Positions 26,642 to 36,220 of a stretch of 64,000 nt of DNA are shown one piece after another; within the stretch, counting starts at the first letter, position 1, and the number at the start of each line of letters is the position of its first letter. Origin of the DNA: an uncultured Myxococcales bacterium (GTDB lineage Bacteria > Myxococcota_A > UBA9042); NCBI GenBank assembly GCA_903929795.1, contig CAIYWC010000195.1, positions 1 to 64,000 on the forward strand, read 5' to 3'. A program made the translations under genes and the position numbers. Under the pieces are notes generated by a model. That model did not search any database. It saw only the letters and a list, made by a program, of their open reading frames with translations, and was not told where the DNA came from.

Positions 26642-29047
26642 TCAGGCAAACCACACAAACGTCGCGCCATCGCCGCCTTCACCTTGGCGACCCGCGCGAA
26701 ACCTCTTGACATTATTGGTAAATCGAATCGACTTGCGCGCCGCTTCCCGCATCGCGCCCGTTCCCATGCCGTGGACGATGCACAGCCCCGGCGTCCCGTG
26801 CAGCACCGCCTGGTCCAGCGCAACCGCCAGCTTTTCAAGGCCTTCCTCCACGCGCATCCCGCGCAGGTCGACCGTCCGCTCTGGAATCCGCAGCGTCATC
26901 GTCTCGTCGTCGACCGGCTCCGGCACGTGCGCCGGCAGGCTCGACTGCGGCACTTTTTGCGCGACCCGCGGCAGGTCCGCCGGCAGCGCCACGCGCAGGT
27001 CGGCAAAAGCCGCGCTCACCGTCAGCGGCCCGGCCTGCACCTTGGCTTTTTGGCGGATCGCGTCTACCTCCAGGATCTGCACAACCCGCCCGAGCCCCTG
27101 GTGCCACACGAACCCGTCCGGCCGCTGCTGCAGCGGCGTCCACGGCTTGCGCTGCGGTCCAACCGGCTGGGCCACGCCGTGGCGCAGCTGCGTCAGCTCC
27201 GTCTGACCGTGGCTCAGCGCCTTTTGCGCCGCCGCGAGCGCCTCGCGATCCTGCTCCCTCAACGCCCGGCGCGCCTCGTCCAATTGCCGTTGCACATCAA
27301 CGACTTGTGCCAGCGCATCCGCCGCCGCCCGCTCGATGCGCCGATCCGCCGCGGCCTTTTCCCGCTGCCGCTGGTCCTCCAGCATCGCGCGCTGGCGGTC
27401 GAGCTGCCGCCGCTGGTTCTCCAGCTCCGCCAGCTGGTCGTGCACCAGCGCGCGCTCCGCCCGCAGCTTGTCCACCAGCTGCGCCGACTCACCGCCCGCG
27501 CCGCCGGCAAGTTCGCGCGCCCGCTCGACAATCGCCGGCGCCAGCCCGACCCGCGCCGCCAGCGCCAGCGGGTTGGACGAGCCGAATTCGCCGAGCGCCA
27601 GCCGGTAGGTCGGCGCCAGCGTGCCGGGATCCAGCTGCAGCGCGGCATTTTGGAACGCCGGATCGCGCAGCGGCAGCAGCTTGAGCGCCTCAAAATGCGT
27701 CGTCGCCGCGCCGTAAGTGCCTGCCAGACCAAACGTTTCCAGAATCGCCGTCGCCAGCGCGGCGCCCGCCAGCGGCTCCGTGCCGCCCGCCAGCTCGTCC
27801 AGCAGCACCAGCACCCGCGCGTGCGCCTGTTGCGCCTGGGCCAGCGCGTGCTGCACCGCGCGCAGGTGGCCCTCGAACGTCGACAGCCCGCGCTCGATGT
27901 CCTGCGCGTCGCCCAGCACGACCTCGACCGCGTCGAACCACGGCAGCAGCGCGCCCTCCGCCGCGCACACCGGCAGGCCCAGCCGCGCCATCTGCACTGC
28001 CAGCCCCAGCGCCGTCAGCACGACCGTCTTGCCGCCGCCGTTCGGCCCGGAAATCACCAGCCAGCGCGCGCCGTTGTCGAGCTTGACGTCGTTTGCCACC
28101 ACGTTCGCGCCGTCCAGCACAAGCAGCGGGTGGCGCGCCTGGCGCAGCAGGATCCGCCCGTCCAGCGCGAATTCCGGTCGCGTCGCCCGCAGTTCCGCCG
28201 CCAGCGTCGCCGCCGCCTGCCACAGGTCCAGGTCCGCCAGCACGCGCGACGCCGCCGCCAGCAGCTCCGACTCGTCCGCCACCAGCGCGCTCAGCTCCGC
28301 CAAAATCCGCCGCTCCTCGCGCCGCACGGCCTCCATCGCCAGCGCCAGCTGGTTGTTGCCGTCGACCATCTCCTGCGGCTCCACGTACACCGTCAGCCCA
28401 GTTTGCGATGTGCCGTGAATCACGCCGCCCAGCACGCGCTTGTCCGACGACTTGACGGGCAGGACATAGCGGTCGTCGCGCAGCGTGAAATATTCGTCCT
28501 GCAAGATGCCGTCGTCATCCGCCTCCTTGACCATCTCGGCGATCCGCTTGCGCAGCCGCGTCGCCAACTGCACGACTTCATGGCGCAAACGTCGCAGCTC
28601 CGGCGACGCCGCGTCCAGCAGCCGGCCGTCGTCGTCCAGCGCATCGCCCAGCAGCGTCGCCAGCAGATCCAGCGGCGGCAGGGACCGCACGTCGTCTTTC
28701 AGCTGGCCCATTGCGTCCGGCCACGCCTGCGCCTCGCGCCGCAGCCGGGTCGCCACGCGCGCCACCCGCGCCACCAGCACGAGCTCCGGGCCATCCAGCG
28801 CGCTTGCGCGCCGCGCCCGCTCCGTCAGCCCTGCCAGATCCACGACTTGCGGCAGCTGCACCCGCTGGGCCGCTTGCAGCAGCAGGTCGCACGCGGCGAT
28901 CCGATCGAGCCGCAGCTCCGCTTCCGCCGCGTGACTGGCCGGCTGCAGGTGCGCGGCGCGGGCATGGCCCAGGTCCGTTTGGCACAGCGTCGCCAGGCGG
29001 TGGAGAATCCGGTGCAAGTGCAAGGCGTCATTCATCGGCTGGGTCAT
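26642..29047 (-). CDS. mutS2: MutS2 endonuclease / ribosome-rescue ATPase
   Basis: About 801 residues. The MutS-like ATPase core has Walker A GPNGGGKT, STFEGHL and Walker B VLLDELAGGTEP. A long charged coiled coil (ELENQRRQLDRQRAMLEDQ and on) follows, then a KOW-like segment. The C-terminal Smr domain has VDLRGMRVEEGL and IVHGMGTG. MutS2 splits collided ribosomes and was earlier linked to suppressing recombination. In-frame starts at 29086, 29047 and 29035 all lack a clear ribosome site. 29047 is a compromise, as family members begin close to the NDALHLHRIL segment. It is divergent from the AAA/TPR gene, with about 78 bp between them. Confidence 0.92.
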   Translation of the reverse strand: MTQPMNDALHLHRILHRLATLCQTDLGHARAAHLQPASHAAEAELRLDRIAACDLLLQAAQRVQLPQVVDLAGLTERARRASALDGPELVLVARVARVATRLRREAQAWPDAMGQLKDDVRSLPPLDLLATLLGDALDDDGRLLDAASPELRRLRHEVVQLATRLRKRIAEMVKEADDDGILQDEYFTLRDDRYVLPVKSSDKRVLGGVIHGTSQTGLTVYVEPQEMVDGNNQLALAMEAVRREERRILAELSALVADESELLAAASRVLADLDLWQAAATLAAELRATRPEFALDGRILLRQARHPLLVLDGANVVANDVKLDNGARWLVISGPNGGGKTVVLTALGLAVQMARLGLPVCAAEGALLPWFDAVEVVLGDAQDIERGLSTFEGHLRAVQHALAQAQQAHARVLVLLDELAGGTEPLAGAALATAILETFGLAGTYGAATTHFEALKLLPLRDPAFQNAALQLDPGTLAPTYRLALGEFGSSNPLALAARVGLAPAIVERARELAGGAGGESAQLVDKLRAERALVHDQLAELENQRRQLDRQRAMLEDQRQREKAAADRRIERAAADALAQVVDVQRQLDEARRALREQDREALAAAQKALSHGQTELTQLRHGVAQPVGPQRKPWTPLQQRPDGFVWHQGLGRVVQILEVDAIRQKAKVQAGPLTVSAAFADLRVALPADLPRVAQKVPQSSLPAHVPEPVDDETMTLRIPERTVDLRGMRVEEGLEKLAVALDQAVLHGTPGLCIVHGMGTGAMREAARKSIRFTNNVKRFRAGRQGEGGDGATFVWFA

Positions 29048-29125
29048 CCGCGGCGTCTTGCCGTTCAGAGCCACCGCTTCTATCATTTCCAGCGCGCGGC
29101 GGGAACGCTGGATGAGGTCAGGCGG

Positions 29126-32079
29126 ATGGCGGCAAAGCGAAGCAAAGTGTCCCAACTCACGCCGGCTTTGCCTGTGACCGAACTGCCCGCGCCCGCGCGC
29201 ATTGCCAGCGCGGAGCTGATCGCGCTGGACGACGACGATATCGAGACGATTTCCGGCATCATCGAGCTGGATTTTGAGTCGCCGGAAGCCGTGGCGATGA
29301 TGGCGGAAGTGCAGGCGCGCAATGCCGCGCTGGAGCCGCCGTCCGTGCAGGTGCCGATCGCCACGCCGCTGGGCTGGGGTGAAATTGCCCGGGAACCGCT
29401 GCAGGTGAAGTCCGCGGTCGTGGCGCCGGACAGCAGTTCGCAGCCGACGCTTGTGGATGGCACGCCGCTGGTCGCGTCGCCAGGGCGGCACACGTGGACG
29501 GAATTCCGCGACGGCCACCGCGAGTCGCAGCTGTTTGGCGCGGCGATCCCGCTTGTCGGGCGGCGCGCGGACATCGAGGCGGTCTATAATCCGCTGCGGG
29601 CGGCGCTCAATAATCGGCAATTCCAAGTGATTTGGCTGTCGGGACCGAGCGGCGTGGGCCGGTCGCGGCTGGTCAGCACGGTGGAGCGCGCGGCGGCGCC
29701 GGAGAAGCGCGGCATCGGCTGGTACCGCATTGGCGCGGAGGAACAGCTCGTGGGGCCGCCGAATCTGGCGGGTCGGCTGCTGCTGGAGCTGATTGGCGGG
29801 CCGGACCTGCTGCGCGACGCCCAGCCGTTTGAGCGCGTGCGGCGGCACGTGGCGGCGCTGTTGGGCGAGTCGAGCGCGGCGGTGGCGATGACGGTCGTGG
29901 CGCCGCTGCTGGGGCTGCACGCGCCGGGCGAGCACATCAGCGGCGACGTCGCGGTGGAAGCGCCGATGACGGTGTCGATGGAGTTCGTCGCGACGCTGCT
30001 GCGCCAGCGTGGGCGCGCGGGGCCGTGCGTGGTGTACGTGGACGCGGGCCAGACGCTGCAGCTGGACGAACTGACGGCGCTGGTGCAGGCGATGCAAAAA
30101 GCGCTTTCGTCGTCCCCGGTTGCGCTGCTCGTGGACGCGCTGGAGCCGCCGGAGCCGGGGCTGGACGTGTGCATGTGGCGCTGCAGCCTCTCGACGCCGC
30201 GACGACGCTGCAGCTGGCGCAAAAGCTGCTGCAGCGCGTCAGCAACGCGCCCGATACGCTGGCGGTGTGGCTGGTGGAGGCGTCCGCGGGGCTGCCGGGC
30301 AAGCTGGTGGACGCGCTGCGCGGAATGACGGCGGCGGGCGAGATTGTCGAGCGCGGCGGGCTGTGGACCTGGCGCGGCGAGTGGCAAGCGGAGCAGGCGC
30401 GCGCCCACGCGGAGACCGACGGGCTGCCGGGGCGGCTGGCGCGGCTGCCGCAGCACCTGCGCGAAGTGGTGGACGCGGGCGCGATTTTTGGCCAGGTCGT
30501 CTGGTTTGGCGGGCTGCTGTCCGTGCTGCGCGGCAGCCGACCCGACGATCCGGACATCCTCGCGGAGCGCGACCGGACGGCGCTGAAGGCGCTGCTCTTG
30601 CAGCTGCAGCAGCTGGATGTCCTGAAATTTGTCGAACAATCGGCCGTGGAGCGCGACCTGGAATTCGCCTTCGCTCATCCCGCGGATCCGGGCCTGTTGG
30701 TGCAGCAGATGCACGACGAGAAGCGGCGGCTGCTGGCGCGACTGGCGGCGCAGTGGATGGCGCGGCGGCCGCGGCAGGATCCGGTGGCGGAGAACGCGCG
30801 CATCGCCGAGCTGTACGAGCAGGGCGGCCGGCGCCGGCTGGCGGCGCAGCATTTTTTGGATGCGGGCAATGCTGCGCGGACGGTGGGCCAGGTGCACCGG
30901 GCGATCGCCCTGTTTGCCGCCGGCGCGCGCAGTGCCCACGCCGACAACGCTGATTTGGCAGCGGATTTGCGGCTGGCCCACGGTGGCAGCCTGCTGCGGC
31001 TGGGGCGGTATCCGGAAGCGGAGACGGTGCTCATTGAGGCGCTGCGGATGGCGCGCTGCTTGGATGACGACCTGCGGACCGGCACGGCGCAGCTGCGGAT
31101 TGCTCAGGTGGCGCGCGGCGCGGGGCGCTACGACGTCGCGGAGGAATTCCTGGAGGCGGCGCTGCGGCACTTGCGCGTGGCGGGCGCGCATCGCTGGATC
31201 GCGGACGTGAACGATGAGCTGGGCATGGTCCACCTGATCCGCGGCGGTCAGGACGCGTACGCGCAGGCGCTGCAGCACTTCAACAAGGCGCTGGCGTTGC
31301 GGCGGCGGGCGGAGGATCTGCGCGTCGTGGCGCGGTCGCTGTGCCACATTGCGCGGGTGCAGACCGGCCGCGGCTACTTTACGGCGGCGATGGACGCGGT
31401 GTCCGAGGCGACGCGGCTGTGCGAGCAGGTGCAGGAGCGCTGGGGGCTGGCGGAAGCGCGGATGGTGCAGGGCGAGGTCATGGCGGCGTCGGGCAAGATC
31501 AAGGGCGCGATGCACATGTGGTCGGAGGCGGCGGAACTGGCGAGCGAGGTGGGCGACCGCGCGCGGCAGCTGGAGATCGCCGTGCTGCAATCCGAGACCC
31601 AGCTGGCGCTGGGCAAGTGGCAGGACGCGGCGGCGCGGATGGTGAACGCCATCGAGGTGGCGCGCGAGCTGGCCAATCCGGAGTTGCTGTCGAGCGTGTA
31701 CCGCGTGCTGGCGAACATTTCGCTGGCGCGGGAAGCCTTGGAAACCGCAGACATGGACAGCGAGAAGGCCGTGGAAGTTGCCCGCAGCAGCGGCGCGCAG
31801 ATGGCGGTGGCGCGGGCGCAGATCGTGCGCGGCTGTGTGCTGGGCACGCGCGCGCTTGCGGAGAAAGGCCCGCGCGCGACGGTGATTGACCGGCGGACGA
31901 CCGAGGCGTTTGAGGAGGCGTTCGACACGCTGTTCCAGATGGGCGACCTGGTGCGGCTTGTCGGCGGGCTGCGGTCCTGCGTGGATTACCTGGCGCAGCG
32001 CGGCGGCGGGCCACGGCTGACGGCGGTGCAGGGCCGGCTGCAGGAGATCGAGGCGGAGCTGGCGCGCGTGGCGGGGTAG
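29126..32079 (+). pseudogene. AAA ATPase-TPR regulator-like protein, interrupted by a 2-base frameshift
   Basis: Two frames together make one protein. The first frame (from ATG 29126, with GAGG upstream) carries a roughly 140-residue N-terminal region. It then has an AAA_16-type P-loop, GPSGVGRS (173-180), with Arg where Lys is usual, and a Walker B-like VVYVDAG. At 30167-30170 the sequence reads GTGT. Removing one GT makes ...GLDVHVALQPLDAATTLQL... run on in frame to 32079, giving about 983 residues. The second part is a long set of TPR-like helices (LRLGRYPEAETVLIEAL, ALQHFNKALALRRR). The layout matches regulatory ATPases of the PknK/MalT type without a kinase or DNA-binding domain. Sequencing error or real inactivation cannot be told apart here. 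Confidence 0.8.
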
Positions 32080-32327
32080 GCGGAGGCGGGGCCGGCGCCG
32101 CGGGCGCGCCGGATCTGCAAGAAACCTTGGCGGTTTCTCCCAGGCCCTCTTCCGGCTGGGCTGCATTCGGGTGGTTTCACAAGGAAATCGGCGCTGAACC
32201 GCGCCTCCGCAGGGAGCAATGCCAGGCGGGGAGCTTGAATTCCGCGCGCCACTATCGGCGAACAGGGCCCCGATGGTCGCCGCTTCCAGCGGCGGATCGG
32301 TACCGCACCTCCGCAACACGGATCTTG

Positions 32328-32453
32328 GCGTTCCTGGATGGCCTTGCGGCTGTCCTTGGCGGTTCCGCGCCGTTCCGGGATGGTTTCGCAGCGTTCCTTG
32401 GCTGTTGTGCAGCGTTTCTCGGTCGCTTGGCACCGTTCCTTGGCGGTCTGCTC
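32328..32453. repeat. Imperfect 21-bp tandem repeat, six units
   Basis: Six consecutive 21-base units start at 32328, 32349, 32370, 32391, 32412 and 32433. The consensus is close to GCGTTCCTTGGCGGTTTTGCA. Because 21 is divisible by three, frames stay open on both strands with a seven-residue period. Examples are AFLGRLA-like units on plus and TAKERCE-like units on minus. I see no evidence that either is translated. Confidence 0.8.
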
Positions 32454-32484
32454 GCGGGGGGTTGCGGTTCCTGCGCGTTGGAAA

Positions 32485-32538
32485 GACTTTGCGCGCCAAA
32501 ACGACTTTGCAGCGAGAAACGATTTTGCCCGCGCGCCC
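32485..32538. repeat. Imperfect 18-bp tandem repeat, three units
   Basis: GACTTTGC starts at 32485 and 32503, and GATTTTGC at 32521, exactly 18 bases apart, with related AAAC or AAAA spacers. It lies just past the 21-bp array, and the period change suggests independent slippage. Confidence 0.7.
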
Positions 32539-32773
32539 GGCTTGAACTGCGACCTTGGAACCAACGCGCTGGGCTACACACGCTGACCGAATTCCAACGT
32601 CACAGCGTCGGTCATCCGCGGCTTGCCTCCGGGCGAGCCCGCGCGCGGTCCAGTCCGAAATGCAACGCGCCTGCCGCCCAGAATTGGATGTCGCCAGTGG
32701 GTCAGCATGTGGAGTGTGACATTTTCGCCTGGGCCGCGGCAAAAGTCGGCGGGGTGCGAATATGTTTCAGGTC

Positions 32774-32793
32774 CCCACCCGATGACGGGTGGG
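32774..32793. other. Strong intergenic hairpin (8-bp stem, 4-base loop)
   Basis: CCCACCCG (32774-32781), loop ATGA, then CGGGTGGG (32786-32793) form a perfect GC-rich stem. Beyond one mismatch the stem continues with GGT/ACC. No T-run follows on either strand, so it is not a standard intrinsic terminator. It may be part of a small RNA, a dispersed repeat or a protein-binding palindrome. Confidence 0.55.
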
Positions 32794-33146
32794 AACCGCC
32801 GCGCAAAGTCGGAGTGCCATTGAACGGCGGGAGCGCCGCGCCGTGGGCTGGTCGGCCCAGGTCCCGGCGCGCGCCCGCGAACGCCGTCGCTTGCCCGGCG
32901 CGCCCGCGCACGGAAGTGCGCAAAGCCTCGCCGTGAGCTGTCCGGGGCGCGCCACCGGCTTTCTCGTGGAGCGCCGCCAAGTCCATACGCGTTCCGAAAC
33001 CGGCTTGGGCGGATGCAAACCCAGCCTCATCACCGAACGATGACTTTGAGGGTGGACAAACGCAGGCCCGGGTAGATCCCCGCCCAGGCCCGCGCGTCTG
33101 ACTCCGCAGCACCACCACCCACCCTCGGTGCTCAGGAGAAATCGCC

Positions 33147-35339
33147 ATGAAACGCCGTCCCCTCTTCGCCGTCACCGCGCTCATCGCGCTGCTCGCCAAC
33201 GCCTGCACGCAGCACGCCAGCTTCGTCAAAGCCGACTCCGCCGCGCTCGGCCGCGTGGTCGTCTACCGCAACGGCATCGCCTACTACGAGCGCAAAGCCA
33301 GCGTCGATAGCGACAAGCTGACGCTGAAAGTGCCGGCGGACAAGGTCGACGACTTCCTGAAGTCGCTGACCGTGACCGACGCGAAGACCGGGCTGCCGCT
33401 GCCGGTTTCCTTCCCGGCGCCCGGCCAGCAAAGCCCCGATGGCCAGGTGGAAATGACCATCCAGCTGCCGGACAAGACGCACCGCGAGATTGTCCTGACG
33501 TACGTGACCGAGGCGCCGGCCTGGAAGCCGAGCTACCGCGTGATGGTCAGCGACGCCGGCAAGGTCGACTTGCAGGGCTGGGCGGTCGTGGACAACACGT
33601 CGGGCGAAGACTGGAACGCGGTGAAAGTCGGTGTGGGCTCCAGCTCCGCGCTGTCTTTCCGCTTTGATTTGCATAGCATCCGCCTGGTTCACCGCGAGAC
33701 GCTGCAGAGCCAGGACACGTTTGCCAAGGCGCCGCCGCTGGGCGGGAGTCTGGTGCTGGCCACGGCGGACGAGTCCGTACTGGCGCAGCTGGACGACGCG
33801 GAGATCCTGCGCGAGGACGGCCATCCGGACGTCGCGGCGGAGACAATTGCCAATGCGAAGGCGCCGCGCGATGCGGCGATGCGCCGCGAGATGGCCAAGG
33901 CGGAAGCGCGGTCCGGACGCGCGACGGCGGGCGCGCTCGGCGACCTGATGACCGGGCAGGGCTACGCGCACACGGGTCCGGTGGCGGCGCCGGTGCAGCA
34001 GTACAAGATGGCCGGCAAAGATCAGGCGGCGGGCGAGGAGCAGCGGCTGCGCAGTCTGGCAGAGTCGCTCAAGGGTAAAAAGGCCAATGTCGTCATCGAG
34101 GGCTATGCCAACGGCGGCGAGGCGGATGCCAACGACAAGGCGCTGGACCGGGCGAATTTGCTGCGCAACCAGCTGATTGAACGCGGCGTGGCGCCGGCGC
34201 AGCTGCAGGCGGTGGCGCGCGGCGTGGTGCCGGGCCAAAAGGCCGGCGTGCGGCTGGTGGCACAGAAAAACACCGACGCGGCCAAGGCGCCGGATGACAA
34301 CGGTGCGCCGGTGGGCGAAAGCCACTTCGAGTCGGGCACGCCGATGACGGTGTTGAAGGGCACGTCGGCGATGGTCAGCGTGGTGCAGGGCGCGGCCAAC
34401 GGCGAAGTCGTCTACCTGTACGATGCGGAGGGCACGCACGGCGACGCGAAATACGCTTTTCGTTCCGTGCGTTTCATCAATCCAACGACGTCGACGCTCG
34501 AAACCGGGCCAGTCACGGTGTATGGCAGCGGCCGGTTCATCGGCGAGGGCCTGACGGACCCGATTCCGCCGGGCGCGACCGCGGTGGTGCCTTTTGCCCT
34601 GGATCGCCAGGTAGTTGTGGATCGGGACGGCTCGACCGGCGACCGCATCAGCAAGCTTGTCAAGCTCAGCCGCGGCGTGCTGACCGCCGAGGTCATGCAC
34701 CAAAAGACCACCAAGTTGAAGATCACCAACCGGCTGGGCACGGCCACGAGCGTGCTGATTCGCCACAACGTCGCGCGCGGCTGGAATATCACGAAGTCGC
34801 CCAAGATTGTTGAGAAATTTGGCGATTCGCACCTGTTTGGCCTGGAGATTGGCGCCCACGAGAGCAAGACCATCGAGATCGAGGAGGCCACGCCGATGAC
34901 GCGCACGGTCGATTTGCGCACGCCGGTGGGGCTGGATCTCGTGAAAGTCTGGCTGGATTCGGCGAAAGACGCTCCGGACGCGGTCAAGGGCCTGCAGCAG
35001 GTGCTGCAGTTCCACGCCGACATGGCGCGGGCGACCGAGACGATTGAGAGCCTGCGCGAGCGGGCGGACGAATACCGCAATCGGATGGATGAGTTGCACG
35101 CGCAGCTGTTCAGCCTGAAGGCGGTCAAGACGGCCGGGCCGCTGATGACGCACCTGGCGCAGAAGATGAAGGAGATGAGCGACAAGGTGAGCTCCGGCAC
35201 GCTGGCGATCGTCGCGGAGCAGGAGAAGCTCCTATTGTCCAAGGTGAAATTTCACGACGCGCTGGCGGAGCTGACGCTGGAGAAGCAAGGCGTCGCCGCG
35301 GTCGCGAGTGCCCGGAGCGACCGCACGACGCCGCGGTAG
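33147..35339 (+). CDS. DUF4139 lipoprotein with an inserted OmpA-like domain
   Basis: A 730-residue lipoprotein with signal ending ALLANAC (Cys20). N-terminal DUF4139-type beta strands (GRVVVYRNGIAYYERKA, APAWKPSYRVMV) run to about residue 195. Around residues 280-375 there is an OmpA-like peptidoglycan-binding module: ANVVIEGYANGGEADAN and RANLLRNQLIERGVAPAQLQAV. DUF4139 then resumes (VYLYDAEG, RSVRFINPTTSTLETGPVTVYG) and ends in a coiled coil (about 625-730). This probably ties a surface beta-structure to the cell wall; no substrate is known. The ATG has AGGAG upstream. No close partner is evident apart from the small gene 90 bp downstream. Confidence 0.85.
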   Translation: MKRRPLFAVTALIALLANACTQHASFVKADSAALGRVVVYRNGIAYYERKASVDSDKLTLKVPADKVDDFLKSLTVTDAKTGLPLPVSFPAPGQQSPDGQVEMTIQLPDKTHREIVLTYVTEAPAWKPSYRVMVSDAGKVDLQGWAVVDNTSGEDWNAVKVGVGSSSALSFRFDLHSIRLVHRETLQSQDTFAKAPPLGGSLVLATADESVLAQLDDAEILREDGHPDVAAETIANAKAPRDAAMRREMAKAEARSGRATAGALGDLMTGQGYAHTGPVAAPVQQYKMAGKDQAAGEEQRLRSLAESLKGKKANVVIEGYANGGEADANDKALDRANLLRNQLIERGVAPAQLQAVARGVVPGQKAGVRLVAQKNTDAAKAPDDNGAPVGESHFESGTPMTVLKGTSAMVSVVQGAANGEVVYLYDAEGTHGDAKYAFRSVRFINPTTSTLETGPVTVYGSGRFIGEGLTDPIPPGATAVVPFALDRQVVVDRDGSTGDRISKLVKLSRGVLTAEVMHQKTTKLKITNRLGTATSVLIRHNVARGWNITKSPKIVEKFGDSHLFGLEIGAHESKTIEIEEATPMTRTVDLRTPVGLDLVKVWLDSAKDAPDAVKGLQQVLQFHADMARATETIESLRERADEYRNRMDELHAQLFSLKAVKTAGPLMTHLAQKMKEMSDKVSSGTLAIVAEQEKLLLSKVKFHDALAELTLEKQGVAAVASARSDRTTPR

Positions 35340-35429
35340 GCAGCGCAGCGTCGGTCGCGACGGTGAAGTAGCCGGGCGCACCATCCCCAGGATGACACCG
35401 GGCGGCGCGCGCGCTATCCTTCGCCGCCC

Positions 35430-35807
35430 ATGCCGCAGCCGACGCCCAAAGCCCTCTTCGCGCTCTACCACCTCGGCCTGGACGCGGATGGCGCCTACCA
35501 ATTCCGCAACATGGCGCAGTGCGCGCGGCTGCTGCAGGTCGAGGTCCAGCGGCTCCAGGCGCTGCTGACGGCGGCGGACATCGACGCGGACACGGTCGGG
35601 CACGTGGATTTTGCCCTGTCCAAGTGGCACGCGGAGGCGCAGTTCGTCGCGCCGCAGGCCGCCGCCGCGCTCATCGACCAAGCGTGGAACGGCTACCAGG
35701 ACGCGCTGCGGCGCATCGACCGCGGGCAATTCTTCCACAGCGTCAACTACGACGACCTGTGGGGCGACGGCTGGGACAGCGACGACGACAACCGGGGGAA
35801 CCGATGA
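35430..35807 (+). CDS. Small unknown protein, coupled to RidA
   Basis: 125 residues, no family I recognise. It is mostly helical (ALFALYHLGLDADG, LLQVEVQRLQALLTAADIDADTV, AALIDQAWNGYQDAL) and ends in a highly acidic, Trp-containing tail (DDLWGDGWDSDDDN). There is no signal peptide, so it is probably cytoplasmic. Its stop overlaps the ridA start as ATGA. That overlap supports the gene being real and translated together with RidA. Confidence 0.75.
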   Translation: MPQPTPKALFALYHLGLDADGAYQFRNMAQCARLLQVEVQRLQALLTAADIDADTVGHVDFALSKWHAEAQFVAPQAAAALIDQAWNGYQDALRRIDRGQFFHSVNYDDLWGDGWDSDDDNRGNR

Positions 35808-36184
35808 AGCAGGCTATCAGCACGAGCGCGGCGCCGGCGGCGATCGGCCCGTATTCACAGGCGATTCGCGTTGGACAGACGCTGTATCTCTCGGGCCAGG
35901 TCGCGCTCGACCCGTCGACTGGCCAGCTTGTGGAAGGCGACGTGCGCGTCCAGACCATTCAGGCGATGCTGAACCTGCAGGCGGTGCTGGAGGCGGCGGG
36001 CACGGACTTCTCCGCGCTGGTCAAGACCACGATTTTCCTGCGCGATCTCGCGGATTTCGCCGTGGTGAACGAGGTCTACGCCAGCTTCCTGTCGCCGCCG
36101 TTCCCCGCGCGCGCAACCGTGCAGGTGGCGCGCCTGCCGCGCGACGCCGCGGTGGAGATCGACGGCGTCGCGGTGATTGCTTGA
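35804..36184 (+). CDS. ridA: RidA family enamine/imine deaminase
   Basis: 126 residues covering the whole RidA/YjgF fold: APAAIGPYSQAIRVG, YLSGQVALDPSTGQL, TIFLRDLADFAVVNEVY and PARATVQVARLPRDAAVEIDGVAV. The Arg of PARATV is the catalytic arginine of active RidA proteins. The enzyme hydrolyses reactive 2-aminoacrylate and related enamines formed by PLP enzymes, protecting metabolism in the cytoplasm. Its start overlaps the preceding gene by four bases (ATGA). Confidence 0.95.
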   Translation: MKQAISTSAAPAAIGPYSQAIRVGQTLYLSGQVALDPSTGQLVEGDVRVQTIQAMLNLQAVLEAAGTDFSALVKTTIFLRDLADFAVVNEVYASFLSPPFPARATVQVARLPRDAAVEIDGVAVIA

Positions 36185-36220
36185 GCGGAGCGGCCAGGTC
36201 GGCGCGAGCGCACTCCCTGC

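Larger units (their letters stand above)
32080..33146. other. 1.07-kb region without a supported gene
   Basis: No open frame here has a convincing start, composition or family match, although GC bias leaves several frames open on both strands. It holds a weak hairpin just after the AAA/TPR gene (GAAACC-TTGGC-GGTTTC, 32121-32137, no T-run), the tandem repeats at 32328-32538, and a strong hairpin at 32774-32793. It also contains the promoter region of the DUF4139 gene. A GNRA-capped hairpin followed by AAAGCC lies near 32907-32927. Confidence 0.6.

Noticed and set aside
32119-32139. Intrinsic terminator after the AAA/TPR gene
   Set aside because: The GAAACC/GGTTTC stem is short and AT-poor at its end, and no T-run follows.
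29584-32742. A 1052-codon open frame on the minus strand
   Set aside because: It is antisense to the AAA/TPR coding region and the repeat array, with no recognisable domain.
32127-32936. A plus-strand frame with FLGGLA-like heptads
   Set aside because: The heptad pattern follows directly from the 21-bp tandem repeat and appears on the other strand too. Flanking parts have no coding character.
32760-32940. Possible GEMM (cyclic dinucleotide) riboswitch
   Set aside because: GNRA-capped stem and CAAAGCC are present, but the essential GGGCAAACC half and closing helix are not seen. It is kept only as a finding to test.
32702-33229. A minus-strand open frame of 175 codons between the repeats and the DUF4139 gene
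   Set aside because: It runs over the start of the DUF4139 gene, has no ribosome site and no family match. The segment looks more like a dispersed non-coding element.
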